Part shown: positions 52,855 to 60,016 of the stretch, piece by piece
How positions within the stretch are numbered: position 1 is the stretch's first letter
How the letters are laid out: every line of letters starts with the position of its first letter
Source: Dehalogenimonas sp. 4OHTPN
Lineage (GTDB): Bacteria; Chloroflexota; Dehalococcoidia; Dehalococcoidales; Dehalococcoidaceae
NCBI RefSeq assembly: GCF_040448695.1
Contig: NZ_CP159307.1
Location: 496,001-560,000, forward strand
Direction of reading: 5' to 3'
Length of the DNA stretch: 64,000 bases
Made by a program: the position numbers and the translations under genes
The notes under the pieces: model-generated
The model's input: only the letters and a program-made list of their open reading frames with translations
What the model was told of the DNA's origin: nothing
Database searches by the model: none

Positions 52855-52986
52855 CTGCCGGCGATATTTCCAACTTCAGGTAGGCACAGCTGGCAGCTTC
52901 GATCTGTCCTCGCGGAGTCTAACTGTTGATTTCCAACCTGAATTAAAACAGCCTATAATTGGCTCATCCATCCAGGAGGTGCCCCC

Positions 52987-53742
52987 TTGGCAGACAGAGA
53001 AGAACGCGTCATGATCTTCATTGACGGGTCAAATATGTATCACTCGCTGAAAGCTTATTTCCATCGTTCCGACATAGACCTAAACAAGTTTTGCGAGAAA
53101 CTGGTCAACAAGCGCAAATTGGTTCGCATCTACTATTACAATGCCGAAGTCGGTCAGCGCGAGGAGCCGGAGCGCTATAAGGACCAGCGGGCTTTCTTCG
53201 ACAGCGTCGAGGCCATCCCGTATACCGAATTAAGGTTGGGCCGCCTGGTGTACACCAACGCCTGGCCGAACACCCCGCCCTATGAGAAGGGCGTCGATGT
53301 CATGCTGGCCACCGACATGCTGACCCACTGTTTCAAGGGCAACTACGATACTGCCATCCTGGTCGCCGGAGACTCTGACTTCGTCGGGGCCTTACAGGCG
53401 GTCAAGGACTACGGCAAACATGTCGAGGCCGCCCTCTTCGGCGAGGAACGGACCTCGGTGCCGCTGCGCAAGGTAGCCGATGTCGTCCATATCATTGACG
53501 GCAACCTCCTCAGGGGCTGCTGGAAGGCGCCGCCGCCCCAGCCCCGCCAGCATCGCCCGCACCACCCCCGGCCGCCGCAGCCCCAGCAGCCGCAGCAAGC
53601 TCAATCACAAACGCCGCTGCAGGCTCCCCCGCCTTTTACACCGACCCTTTCACCGCAGCCGCCGGCGCCTCCGCCATCGCACCAGCTGCCGCCGTCGCCC
53701 CCGCCTCAGTTTCTGCCGCGGCCCTTCAACCCCGATGGCTGA
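52987..53742 (+). CDS. NYN-domain (LabA/DUF88-type) nuclease with proline-rich tail
   Basis: 251 residues, TTG start with GGAGGTG upstream. The PIN-like acidic site is MIFIDGSNMYHSL, KGVDVMLATDML and LVAGDSDFVGAL, complete for an RNA-cleaving NYN domain (residues 8-175). The remaining 75 residues are almost only Pro, Gln, His and Ala, an unusual disordered tail. NYN proteins of this type are RNA-processing enzymes. The radical SAM gene starts 18 bases later, so they are likely co-transcribed. Confidence 0.85.
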   Translation: MADREERVMIFIDGSNMYHSLKAYFHRSDIDLNKFCEKLVNKRKLVRIYYYNAEVGQREEPERYKDQRAFFDSVEAIPYTELRLGRLVYTNAWPNTPPYEKGVDVMLATDMLTHCFKGNYDTAILVAGDSDFVGALQAVKDYGKHVEAALFGEERTSVPLRKVADVVHIIDGNLLRGCWKAPPPQPRQHRPHHPRPPQPQQPQQAQSQTPLQAPPPFTPTLSPQPPAPPPSHQLPPSPPPQFLPRPFNPDG

Positions 53743-53759
53743 ACCGGGAGTGGCTTGCC

Positions 53760-55286
53760 TTGGTCTGGGATAGAGCGCTGAAAGACCGGCTGGCTGCCGA
53801 AACCGGCGCTCGGGTCCGGGATTGGGGCGGCGGCCTGCCGCTGGTGGTGGTTTACGCCAATAGCTACCGCGTCGCCATGTCCAACCTGGGCGTTCACGCC
53901 CTTTATAAATGGTTTAACGACCGGGAAAACTTACTCGCCGAGCGTGTTTTCTGGGATACCGACCGTCTTTCCACCTCCGGAGCCCTGTCCGTCGAGAGCC
54001 GCCGCCCGCTGACGGATTTTTCCGCGCTTTTATTCTCCATTTCCTGGGAGCTTGACTTCCTGAACCTGCCGCCGATGCTGCGCGCCGCCGGCATGCCGGT
54101 TTATTCGAAGGACCGGGACGAATCCCATCCGCTGGTTATCGGCGGCGGCGCGGCGCTGACCGCCAACCCGCTGCCGGCAGCCCCGTTTTTCGATGCCGTC
54201 TGTATCGGCGAGGCCGAAGCCATCCTGCCCGGATTATGCATGACTCTGGAGCAAACGGTCGGCCTCTCCCGGCAAGAACAGCTTGAACGCCTGGCGGCGG
54301 TGCCGGGCGTGTTCGTGCCGTCACTCCCGGCCGAGGCTAAACGCCGGTATGTTCAAGAGCTGGACCTTTTCCCGGTCGGCACCCAGGTCTTTACTGCGGA
54401 CACCGAATTCGGCGACATGTTCATGATGGAAGTGCAGCGCGGCTGCCGTTTTTCCTGCCGTTTCTGCCTGGTGGCCGCCGCTTTCTGCCCTTTCCGCTGG
54501 CGCTCCCTAAATTCATTACTGGACCAGGCGGCCGGCGCCCGTAAATACCGCGATCGGGTAGCTCTGGTTGGCCCGGTAGCCGCAGAACACCCTCACTTCG
54601 CTGAAGTGCTGCGCGGTTTGCGGGAACTGGGCTACGGCCTGTCGGCCGGCTCGATGCGGGTCAAGCCGATATCCGAGGAAATCCTCGATGAACTGGTCAA
54701 AGGCGGCGTCAAGAGCCTGACTGTCGCCCCGGAGGCCGGTACCCCGGAACTGCGCCGCGCCATAGGCAAAGGGTTCTCGGATGAGGATGTTATTGAAGCG
54801 ATCGGCAAGATCGGCCGGGCCGGTATCAGGCAGCTGACCCTATACTCGATGGTCGGCCTGCCCGGTGAGACCGATGCCGACGTCCGCGCCCTGGCCGCCC
54901 TGGCGCTGCGCTGCAAAGCCGAAGCTGACCGCCATGCCGTTGTTTTGTCGCTCAATGTCTCAGCCTTCGTCCCCAAGCCCCACACCCCCTTTGAGCGCCT
55001 GCCGATGGCGGATTCACCGGACATTGACCGGCGCTTCGACCTGCTGGAGCGGGCGCTGCAGGGCCGCGGCGTTAAAGTCAAAGCGGACAACGCCGCCTGG
55101 GCTCAGGTCCAGGCGGCTCTCTCGAGGGGGGATGAGAAGCTGGCGCCGGTGATCGAAAAACTGGATAAGATTTCGCTGGCCGGCTGGCGCCGGTCGCTGA
55201 AGGCCGCGGGGCTTTCGCCAGCGGATTTTGCCGCCCGGCGCTACGGGCCGGGTGAACCTCTGGCCTGGGACGTCATCAAAATGTAG
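53760..55286 (+). CDS. Radical SAM protein with N-terminal B12-like fold
   Basis: 508 residues, TTG start with GGGAG 11 bases upstream. The N-terminal part (VVYANSYRVAMSNLGVHALYKW, then LLFSISWELDFLNLPPML, IGGGAALTANPLPAAPFFD) matches the family often found fused or next to a DUF2344 protein in anaerobes. The cluster motif is C229-x3-C233-x2-C236 (RGCRFSCRFC). SLTVAPEAGTPELRRAIGKG and YSMVGLPGETDADV follow. Substrate unknown; tRNA or protein modification has been proposed for relatives. A large terminator follows. Confidence 0.88.
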   Translation: MVWDRALKDRLAAETGARVRDWGGGLPLVVVYANSYRVAMSNLGVHALYKWFNDRENLLAERVFWDTDRLSTSGALSVESRRPLTDFSALLFSISWELDFLNLPPMLRAAGMPVYSKDRDESHPLVIGGGAALTANPLPAAPFFDAVCIGEAEAILPGLCMTLEQTVGLSRQEQLERLAAVPGVFVPSLPAEAKRRYVQELDLFPVGTQVFTADTEFGDMFMMEVQRGCRFSCRFCLVAAAFCPFRWRSLNSLLDQAAGARKYRDRVALVGPVAAEHPHFAEVLRGLRELGYGLSAGSMRVKPISEEILDELVKGGVKSLTVAPEAGTPELRRAIGKGFSDEDVIEAIGKIGRAGIRQLTLYSMVGLPGETDADVRALAALALRCKAEADRHAVVLSLNVSAFVPKPHTPFERLPMADSPDIDRRFDLLERALQGRGVKVKADNAAWAQVQAALSRGDEKLAPVIEKLDKISLAGWRRSLKAAGLSPADFAARRYGPGEPLAWDVIKM

Positions 55287-55303
55287 CCTCGGAGCGCCGT
55301 ATA

Positions 55304-55333
55304 AAAAGCGCGCGGGTTAACCCGCGCGCTTTT
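55304..55333. terminator. Bidirectional terminator
   Basis: Perfect 15-bp inverted repeat without loop spacer: AAAAGCGCGCGGGTT and AACCCGCGCGCTTTT. It serves the radical SAM gene on + and the membrane-protein gene on -. Confidence 0.92.
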
Positions 55334-55352
55334 GTCGTTCGATCGGTGAATT

Positions 55353-55709
55353 TTAGCTTTTCAGGATGCGCACCGTCTGGATGGCCGGCAGCATGATGAT
55401 GTAGATGAAAAGCACCACCACCAGCAGGGTGTTGCCCTCGATTCCGCCGTCCGTCACGCTGACCTTGATCAGGGCGCCGGCCGCCGCCAGGTAGAGCAGC
55501 ACCGAAAAAATAGTCTCGATGCGGATGATCCAGCGCGGCACCAGCTGCAGCGCCCCGGATAGGGCGACCATGAACCCGATAATGATGAACAGTACCCCCA
55601 GGATGCTGGCCGCCACCCCGAAGGTGTCGCCGGAAGTGATGATGAACAAAGAACCCACGGTCACATATGCGATTGACTGCGTCAGACGGCCGAAGATGTT
55701 TTCTCTCAC
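55353..55709 (-). CDS. Four-helix small membrane protein
   Basis: 118 residues with four predicted membrane helices (AYVTVGSLFIITSG, VAASILGVLFIIIGFMVAL, IETIFSVLLYLAAAGAL, TLLVVVLFIYIIMLPAI). No family recognised. It lies 140 bases downstream of rdhA-4 in the same direction, but a strong terminator separates them and it lacks the three-helix, roughly 90-residue layout of RdhB, so I do not call it an anchor protein. Confidence 0.7.
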   Translation of the reverse strand: MRENIFGRLTQSIAYVTVGSLFIITSGDTFGVAASILGVLFIIIGFMVALSGALQLVPRWIIRIETIFSVLLYLAAAGALIKVSVTDGGIEGNTLLVVVLFIYIIMLPAIQTVRILKS

Positions 55710-55798
55710 AGGCGCTCCTTATTAACCCGGTCTGCTGCCGATTGCCGGAAATTATACACTGCTTTACTCAGTTTGTAATCAATTATTCCAGGTGAAAA

Positions 55799-55828
55799 GA
55801 ACGAGGTGGGCATTTGCCCACCTCGTTC
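55799..55828 (-). terminator. Terminator of rdhA-4
   Basis: GAACGAGGTGGGC with GCCCACCTCGTTC (13 bp) around ATTT; on the minus strand the stem is followed by TTTTC. A strong intrinsic terminator 22 bases after the rdhA-4 stop. Confidence 0.92.
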
Positions 55829-55849
55829 TTGCGTCCGATTCGGGAGCGT

Positions 55850-57412
55850 TTAGCCTTTGTTGTAGCCGCCGTGCCGGGAAGTGACGGCGGTGCTGTAACC
55901 GTGTGAAGGCAGGGACATTTCCCACCATTCCTCTTTTTCTTCGTCATTCTTGAGGCCTAAGCCGAAGACTTCGTGCATCTCGGCGAAGAAACTGTTGAAC
56001 AGCGGAGTCACCGCCGATGTGCTGCGGACCAGATCATGGATCATGGCGTCGTCCGCGGAGTTGAAGACGCAGGAGCCGAAGCAGCGCAGGCAGGCGTCAA
56101 TCGATTTGCGATAGCCGGCGCAGGAGATCATGTCGGTCCAGTAGGTCTTGCGGCCTAATTTGAAGTACTCGCTCTCGCCGGGGGTCGGTTTGTCCCAGCC
56201 GAGGCCGGGCAGCGGCGGATCCTTAGGCGTGATGGATGATGGGTATGGATCATAGGATATTTCGCGGCCGCCCTTGGGTTCAATGGAGTTGGACGGGCAG
56301 TATTTGGCGCAGGTGCCGCAGGAATGACAGAAGCGCCAGATGCCGGCGTCGATAGGTTTGGTTTCTTCCAGCGGCAGGTCGGTCAGGATGTGGAAGAAGC
56401 CGGTCCAGCTTCCGTGTTCCGGGTTGATGGCCATGATGGTGTGCCTGGAGTTCTCCGCCAGGCCGGAAAATACCGCGCCGGCTTCGGAAGGAATTCCGCG
56501 GTAAGGGTTATCCGCCAGACCCTGGTAACCCAGACCGCGGAGGAATTCCTGGGTATTGGGCCTGATGACGGTGGTCATGCGGTAGCGGCAGTTGTTGGCG
56601 GCGCCGAAAAGCTGAGAATGGGCGGTGCGGGCCAGTTCTTTGGGCATCGGGATGGTGAAGGTGACTTCCCACAGGTCCTTGTTGGGGATGTAGAAGGTCC
56701 CGGTAGCCGAATCCACGTAGCCGGTGGGGACATCCGCGAAAACCATCGGCTTGGTGACCGTCGTCGGCACGTTGAACTTCGGCGGGTAGTACGAATAAGA
56801 AATATTGTCGCCATGGGTGCCGACCAGTTTCTTGTGATGGTCATCCAGCTTAGAAATGCCGATATCCTGGGCGCCGTACAGCTTCATCGCCGCCCGCAGC
56901 ATCTTGGTATTCTCCTCCGGCGTGCCTTCCCACTTGGGTACGCCGAGCTGCTCCGGGGTCTTAGCCCGCTGCGGGCCGATAAAGGCGGGGGTGTTGGCGC
57001 CTCTGAAGGTGTCTTCCCATTTGCCGTAGGCCGAATTTTCGCGGTTGGCGCCGTTGGCCAGCGCGTAATCGCGCAGGCTGTAGCCCGGCTCGCCGGCCTT
57101 CATCCGGTCGGTGGCTGAAGGCATGGTCATGGCTTTCCATTCATCGAGGCCGTAGTACCTTGCCTGGATGATGTCGGACTGAGTGCTGTGGAAGCCGTGG
57201 TGGCGGGCCATCAGGTCCCAGTCAACGTCAACGGTGGGGTGATCCTTCTCCTTGACCCACCAGGAGCGCTTGGGAGTGCTGCCCTTGGCAGCGGCAACCT
57301 CGTCCAGGTCATGGAATCCGGGGGCTGCCATAGCCGCGGCGCCGACGCCCCCGGCCAGGCCTACATTTTTAAGAAATTCGCGGCGGGAGACCGTGCTGTG
57401 AAATACGGACAT
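55850..57412 (-). CDS. rdhA: Reductive dehalogenase catalytic subunit (rdhA-4)
   Basis: 520 residues from ATG 57412, with AAGGAG six bases upstream. Tat signal SRREFLKNVGLAGG. FeS motif one is CHSCGTCAKYCP near residue 363; motif two is a Cys, nine residues, then CLRCFGSC. The protein is longer than the other three and its gene is visibly richer in G+C, so it looks like a resident gene, while rdhA-1 to -3 may be later arrivals. No anchor gene follows before the terminator. A short leader frame of ten codons (57486-57454) with its own AAAGGAG precedes it. Confidence 0.95.
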   Translation of the reverse strand: MSVFHSTVSRREFLKNVGLAGGVGAAAMAAPGFHDLDEVAAAKGSTPKRSWWVKEKDHPTVDVDWDLMARHHGFHSTQSDIIQARYYGLDEWKAMTMPSATDRMKAGEPGYSLRDYALANGANRENSAYGKWEDTFRGANTPAFIGPQRAKTPEQLGVPKWEGTPEENTKMLRAAMKLYGAQDIGISKLDDHHKKLVGTHGDNISYSYYPPKFNVPTTVTKPMVFADVPTGYVDSATGTFYIPNKDLWEVTFTIPMPKELARTAHSQLFGAANNCRYRMTTVIRPNTQEFLRGLGYQGLADNPYRGIPSEAGAVFSGLAENSRHTIMAINPEHGSWTGFFHILTDLPLEETKPIDAGIWRFCHSCGTCAKYCPSNSIEPKGGREISYDPYPSSITPKDPPLPGLGWDKPTPGESEYFKLGRKTYWTDMISCAGYRKSIDACLRCFGSCVFNSADDAMIHDLVRSTSAVTPLFNSFFAEMHEVFGLGLKNDEEKEEWWEMSLPSHGYSTAVTSRHGGYNKG

Positions 57413-57734
57413 CTGTTTCTCCTTAATTAATGATAATTGCCGTCTTTCCGGAGTCACCCGGCCTGTTCCCGGGAGTCAAAGGGCATATTCTTCTCCTTTC
57501 AGGTTAGATTATTATGACTTGGTGGTTGAGCCCCGAGACGAAAAGGTACCAAAATCTGGGTTGTGGCACGGCTTCACTCAATAATCCTTGCCGGGATTAA
57601 ATTAGTGAGGATTTTATCTGAGACAGGCGTTGAAATGCAGTTAAATTGTGTTAAGCCAGCTCAACACAATAAAAAACCGAAGGGGCGGGATAATTATCCC
57701 GCCCCTTCGTATAAGACTCTTGCCGATGCCTGTG
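57413..57734. other. Leader and intergenic region upstream of rdhA-4
   Basis: About 320 bases. The part next to rdhA-4 contains a ten-codon frame on the minus strand (57486-57454, MPFDSREQAG) with AAAGGAG five bases ahead. The far end holds a large palindromic terminator (57678-57709). No gene; I see no strong sigma-70 promoter. Confidence 0.6.
57678..57709. terminator. Bidirectional terminator between rdhA-4 leader and SHOCT gene
   Basis: Perfect 16-bp arms CGAAGGGGCGGGATAA and TTATCCCGCCCCTTCG. It lies 25 bases beyond the SHOCT gene stop (minus strand), with AAAAAA on the far side giving a T run for that direction. Confidence 0.92.
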
Positions 57735-57974
57735 TTATTGCAGGTGTTTTTTGATCGTTTCGAACTGCTCCTGGGTGATTTCGCCTTTGGCGTAGCGCTC
57801 CTTGGCTATATCCAGCGGCTCCCGCCGCGGCGCCCCACCCCCGGCATGGATAGTTCCGGACCGGGTCAGCGTGACCACGCCCCAGATTACTAGAGCGATT
57901 ATGGCAATCCAGAAAATAAACATGAAGAACCCCCCAAAACCCCAGTTGGCCATATGATCAGACCAGTACCACAT
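57735..57974 (-). CDS. SHOCT-domain membrane protein
   Basis: 79 residues: one membrane helix (GGFFMFIFWIAIIALVIWGVVTL), a Gly/Pro/Arg linker, and a C-terminal SHOCT motif (PLDIAKERYAKGEITQEQFETIKKHL). SHOCT modules are short oligomerisation units of membrane proteins. GGAGGAG precedes the start. Function unknown. Confidence 0.88.
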   Translation of the reverse strand: MWYWSDHMANWGFGGFFMFIFWIAIIALVIWGVVTLTRSGTIHAGGGAPRREPLDIAKERYAKGEITQEQFETIKKHLQ

Positions 57975-58046
57975 AATCTCCTCCTAACAGTGGAATTATA
58001 CCACCGTTTTAGGGGAGTCAAAGTGACGTGGGTTACAATGCCTGAC

Positions 58047-58481
58047 TCAGCAGGTGCCTTTTTCCAGCACCAGAGAGATGACGCTGATGTCCTTCCGCAG
58101 CGTCCAGCCGAGGCTCTCCCAGAACTTGATGCCCGCCGCGTTGTCGTTGAAGATAAACAGGTGGCACTTGTTGATGCCCGCCGCCCGCAGCGCCTCAAGC
58201 GTCGCTTCCGCCAGCCGCCGCCCGATGCCGCGTTTGCGATAGTCCGGATGAACCGCAAGGTGATGAATGTACCCCCGCCGCCCGTCATGCCCTCCCAGTA
58301 TGGTGCCGACCAGCTTTTCCCCGTCCCACGCACCGAAGCTGCAGCCGGGGTTGCGCTCAAGGTATTTGGTTATGCCGCAGCGGGAGTCCGCGTCGGAAAG
58401 CCCGATGCCCTCACAGGCTTGCCACAGGGCGAGGGCATCGGCGTAAGAGGCTGGGGTGAGGGGGCGGAGGATAGTTTGCAT
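58047..58481 (-). CDS. GNAT-family N-acetyltransferase
   Basis: 144 residues from ATG 58481. The acetyl-CoA loop is IHHLAVHPDYRKRGIGRRLAE, and INKCHLFIFNDNAAGIKFWESLGW completes the fold. The acceptor is unknown. It is next to the defence genes but is G+C-rich like the chromosome, so it is probably not part of that system. Confidence 0.88.
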   Translation of the reverse strand: MQTILRPLTPASYADALALWQACEGIGLSDADSRCGITKYLERNPGCSFGAWDGEKLVGTILGGHDGRRGYIHHLAVHPDYRKRGIGRRLAEATLEALRAAGINKCHLFIFNDNAAGIKFWESLGWTLRKDISVISLVLEKGTC

Positions 58482-58503
58482 AATCAGGATATTGATAGGT
58501 GTC

Positions 58504-59094
58504 TCAAATACGGCTGAACGAAAAACTCCCAAAGGTTAATCGATCACGTCCGGTGTAATAGCTCCCTTCGAGATCAACCTGATTCAGACTGAAATGGAGT
58601 TTACCTGTACCGTGATGGATGTGCATGGTGGTCATTGCGTGTGGTTTCGGTTCGCATAGATATTCGTATACCAAACTGAGGCCAGATGGTTCATCCGGTA
58701 AAAAAGCGGCCATCCGTGTTCTAGAAATAGAAGTCGATGTTTCTATCGACAAAGCCATTTGAGTCCAGGTTTGGGCGATGGTTAAATATGCATCGATTGG
58801 GTTCGAATGACCGGAATCGCTCGATACTATTTTACCTTTCCAACGGCCTTGCAGAGTTGGGACAGAGATAGATAGGAGATGACGGATTAATTGATTTTTC
58901 CACAAAGATCTATCGAAAACGGTCTGAAAGATGGCAAATGTCCCTAGTACGGATGGGGTTCCAAACCACCAAGGGATACTTACTGAAGTTTGGAGCAATA
59001 CCCAATGTAAAGCCCAGACCAAGATCAGGCTTAAAAAGGCGATAACTAATATAACGCGAACTCTCTCCCCGTGATTGTGAGAATATGCGTGCAT
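58504..59094 (-). CDS. CBASS effector Cap15 (2TM beta-barrel)
   Basis: 196 residues from ATG 59094, one base after the CD-NTase stop (a TTG at 59118 would overlap it). Two N-terminal membrane helices (VILVIAFLSLILVWALHWVLL; WFGTPSVLGTFAIFQTVF) are followed by a beta-rich domain: LQGRWKGKIVSS, TIAQTWTQMALSIET, MHIHHGTGKLHF and LEGSYYTGRDRLTFGSFSF. This is the layout of Cap15 (S-2TM-beta), which oligomerises on binding a cyclic dinucleotide and breaks the host inner membrane. Its gene partner, a CD-NTase, is directly upstream. A+T-rich. Confidence 0.85.
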   Translation of the reverse strand: MHAYSHNHGERVRVILVIAFLSLILVWALHWVLLQTSVSIPWWFGTPSVLGTFAIFQTVFDRSLWKNQLIRHLLSISVPTLQGRWKGKIVSSDSGHSNPIDAYLTIAQTWTQMALSIETSTSISRTRMAAFLPDEPSGLSLVYEYLCEPKPHAMTTMHIHHGTGKLHFSLNQVDLEGSYYTGRDRLTFGSFSFSRI

Positions 59095-59095
59095 G

Positions 59096-59959
59096 TTAGT
59101 TTGAGTTCCAGAATTCAATCAATTTATTAACAAAACCTTTTGCTTGGTCAATGTGCCATTGTTCGGGTCCATTTCCGCAGATTGGGCCCCTGAGGCTTGG
59201 GAAAGTGCATATGGTGAGTTCAGAGGTGTACAGCCAATTAACTGTGTTACAGAAGGTGTGTTGGAATGTGTTTCCGAACTGTGAATCCGGGACATTGAAC
59301 AGGAGAGACTCTAATAAATAGGATGGGACTGCTTTAATATCCATCTCGTTATTATCTGATAGATAATTACGTATATTTTTGAACAATCTCACCGTTCTTT
59401 TGAACCATTCACCCGTTCTCTCGTTCTTATCGACGCATTTATCATAGTGGATTTTTGGATAACTGATTATCAAATCGCTCTTGTTTTGTGGCTTAATCGC
59501 TATCCCGTTAATGGGTTCTAAACTAAGATCAGCATCGTACCAACGGTATTGGATACTTACCACAATATCGGCGGGAATTCGCCCTGAGGAGGGGTCTATA
59601 TTAATGCATTTGTTACCAGGTTTGACAAAGGGGCCATATTGACTAGTGAGAGCGCTGATCACATCCGAACGAAATAGGTCCCAACCATAGTTAGAAGGAG
59701 TAATTCCCAGGGATTTCTTTTGAATATCATTAAGGTTAGACCAAAAAGAAGAAGTAAGTTCGACAACTATATCGACATCACTATCTCCTCGTGTGTTGGT
59801 GTTGTTTTTGTATGAACCTTGGAGGTAAATATCAAACTCTATATCGGATGGCATAACCTCTGGCCTAAGAGCATAACGAATAGATTCGTAGGTTATGCTG
59901 GAGGAAGTAGTTGGGCCTTGATGAGACCAAGTATTTAATTGCGCCTCACTTATTGCCAT
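59096..59959 (-). CDS. CBASS cyclic-nucleotide synthase (CD-NTase)
   Basis: 287 residues from ATG 59959 with GGAGGAG upstream. The nucleotidyltransferase site is QGSYKNNTNTRGDSDVDIVV, with Gly-Ser at 48-49 and catalytic aspartates at 61 and 63; a third acid lies in RIPADIVVSIQYRW. IPSYLLESLLF-type helix VPSYLLESLLFNVP follows. Such enzymes make cyclic di- or trinucleotides on phage infection. With the adjacent Cap15 gene it forms a two-gene (type I) CBASS. The product and clade cannot be read by eye. Base composition is much richer in A+T than flanking genes, a sign of transfer. Confidence 0.87.
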   Translation of the reverse strand: MAISEAQLNTWSHQGPTTSSSITYESIRYALRPEVMPSDIEFDIYLQGSYKNNTNTRGDSDVDIVVELTSSFWSNLNDIQKKSLGITPSNYGWDLFRSDVISALTSQYGPFVKPGNKCINIDPSSGRIPADIVVSIQYRWYDADLSLEPINGIAIKPQNKSDLIISYPKIHYDKCVDKNERTGEWFKRTVRLFKNIRNYLSDNNEMDIKAVPSYLLESLLFNVPDSQFGNTFQHTFCNTVNWLYTSELTICTFPSLRGPICGNGPEQWHIDQAKGFVNKLIEFWNSN

Positions 59960-60016
59960 ATTCTCCTCCAAAATAACAACGAACGTTCTCATTTGATCGT
60001 TCGCTACACCATCGCC

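Noticed and set aside
55353-55709. RdhB anchor for rdhA-4
   Set aside because: Four helices instead of two to three, longer than usual RdhB, and a strong terminator lies between it and rdhA-4.
56324-57118. 264-codon + frame opposite rdhA-4
   Set aside because: Shadow of rdhA-4 in G+C-rich DNA; no ribosome binding site and no family features.
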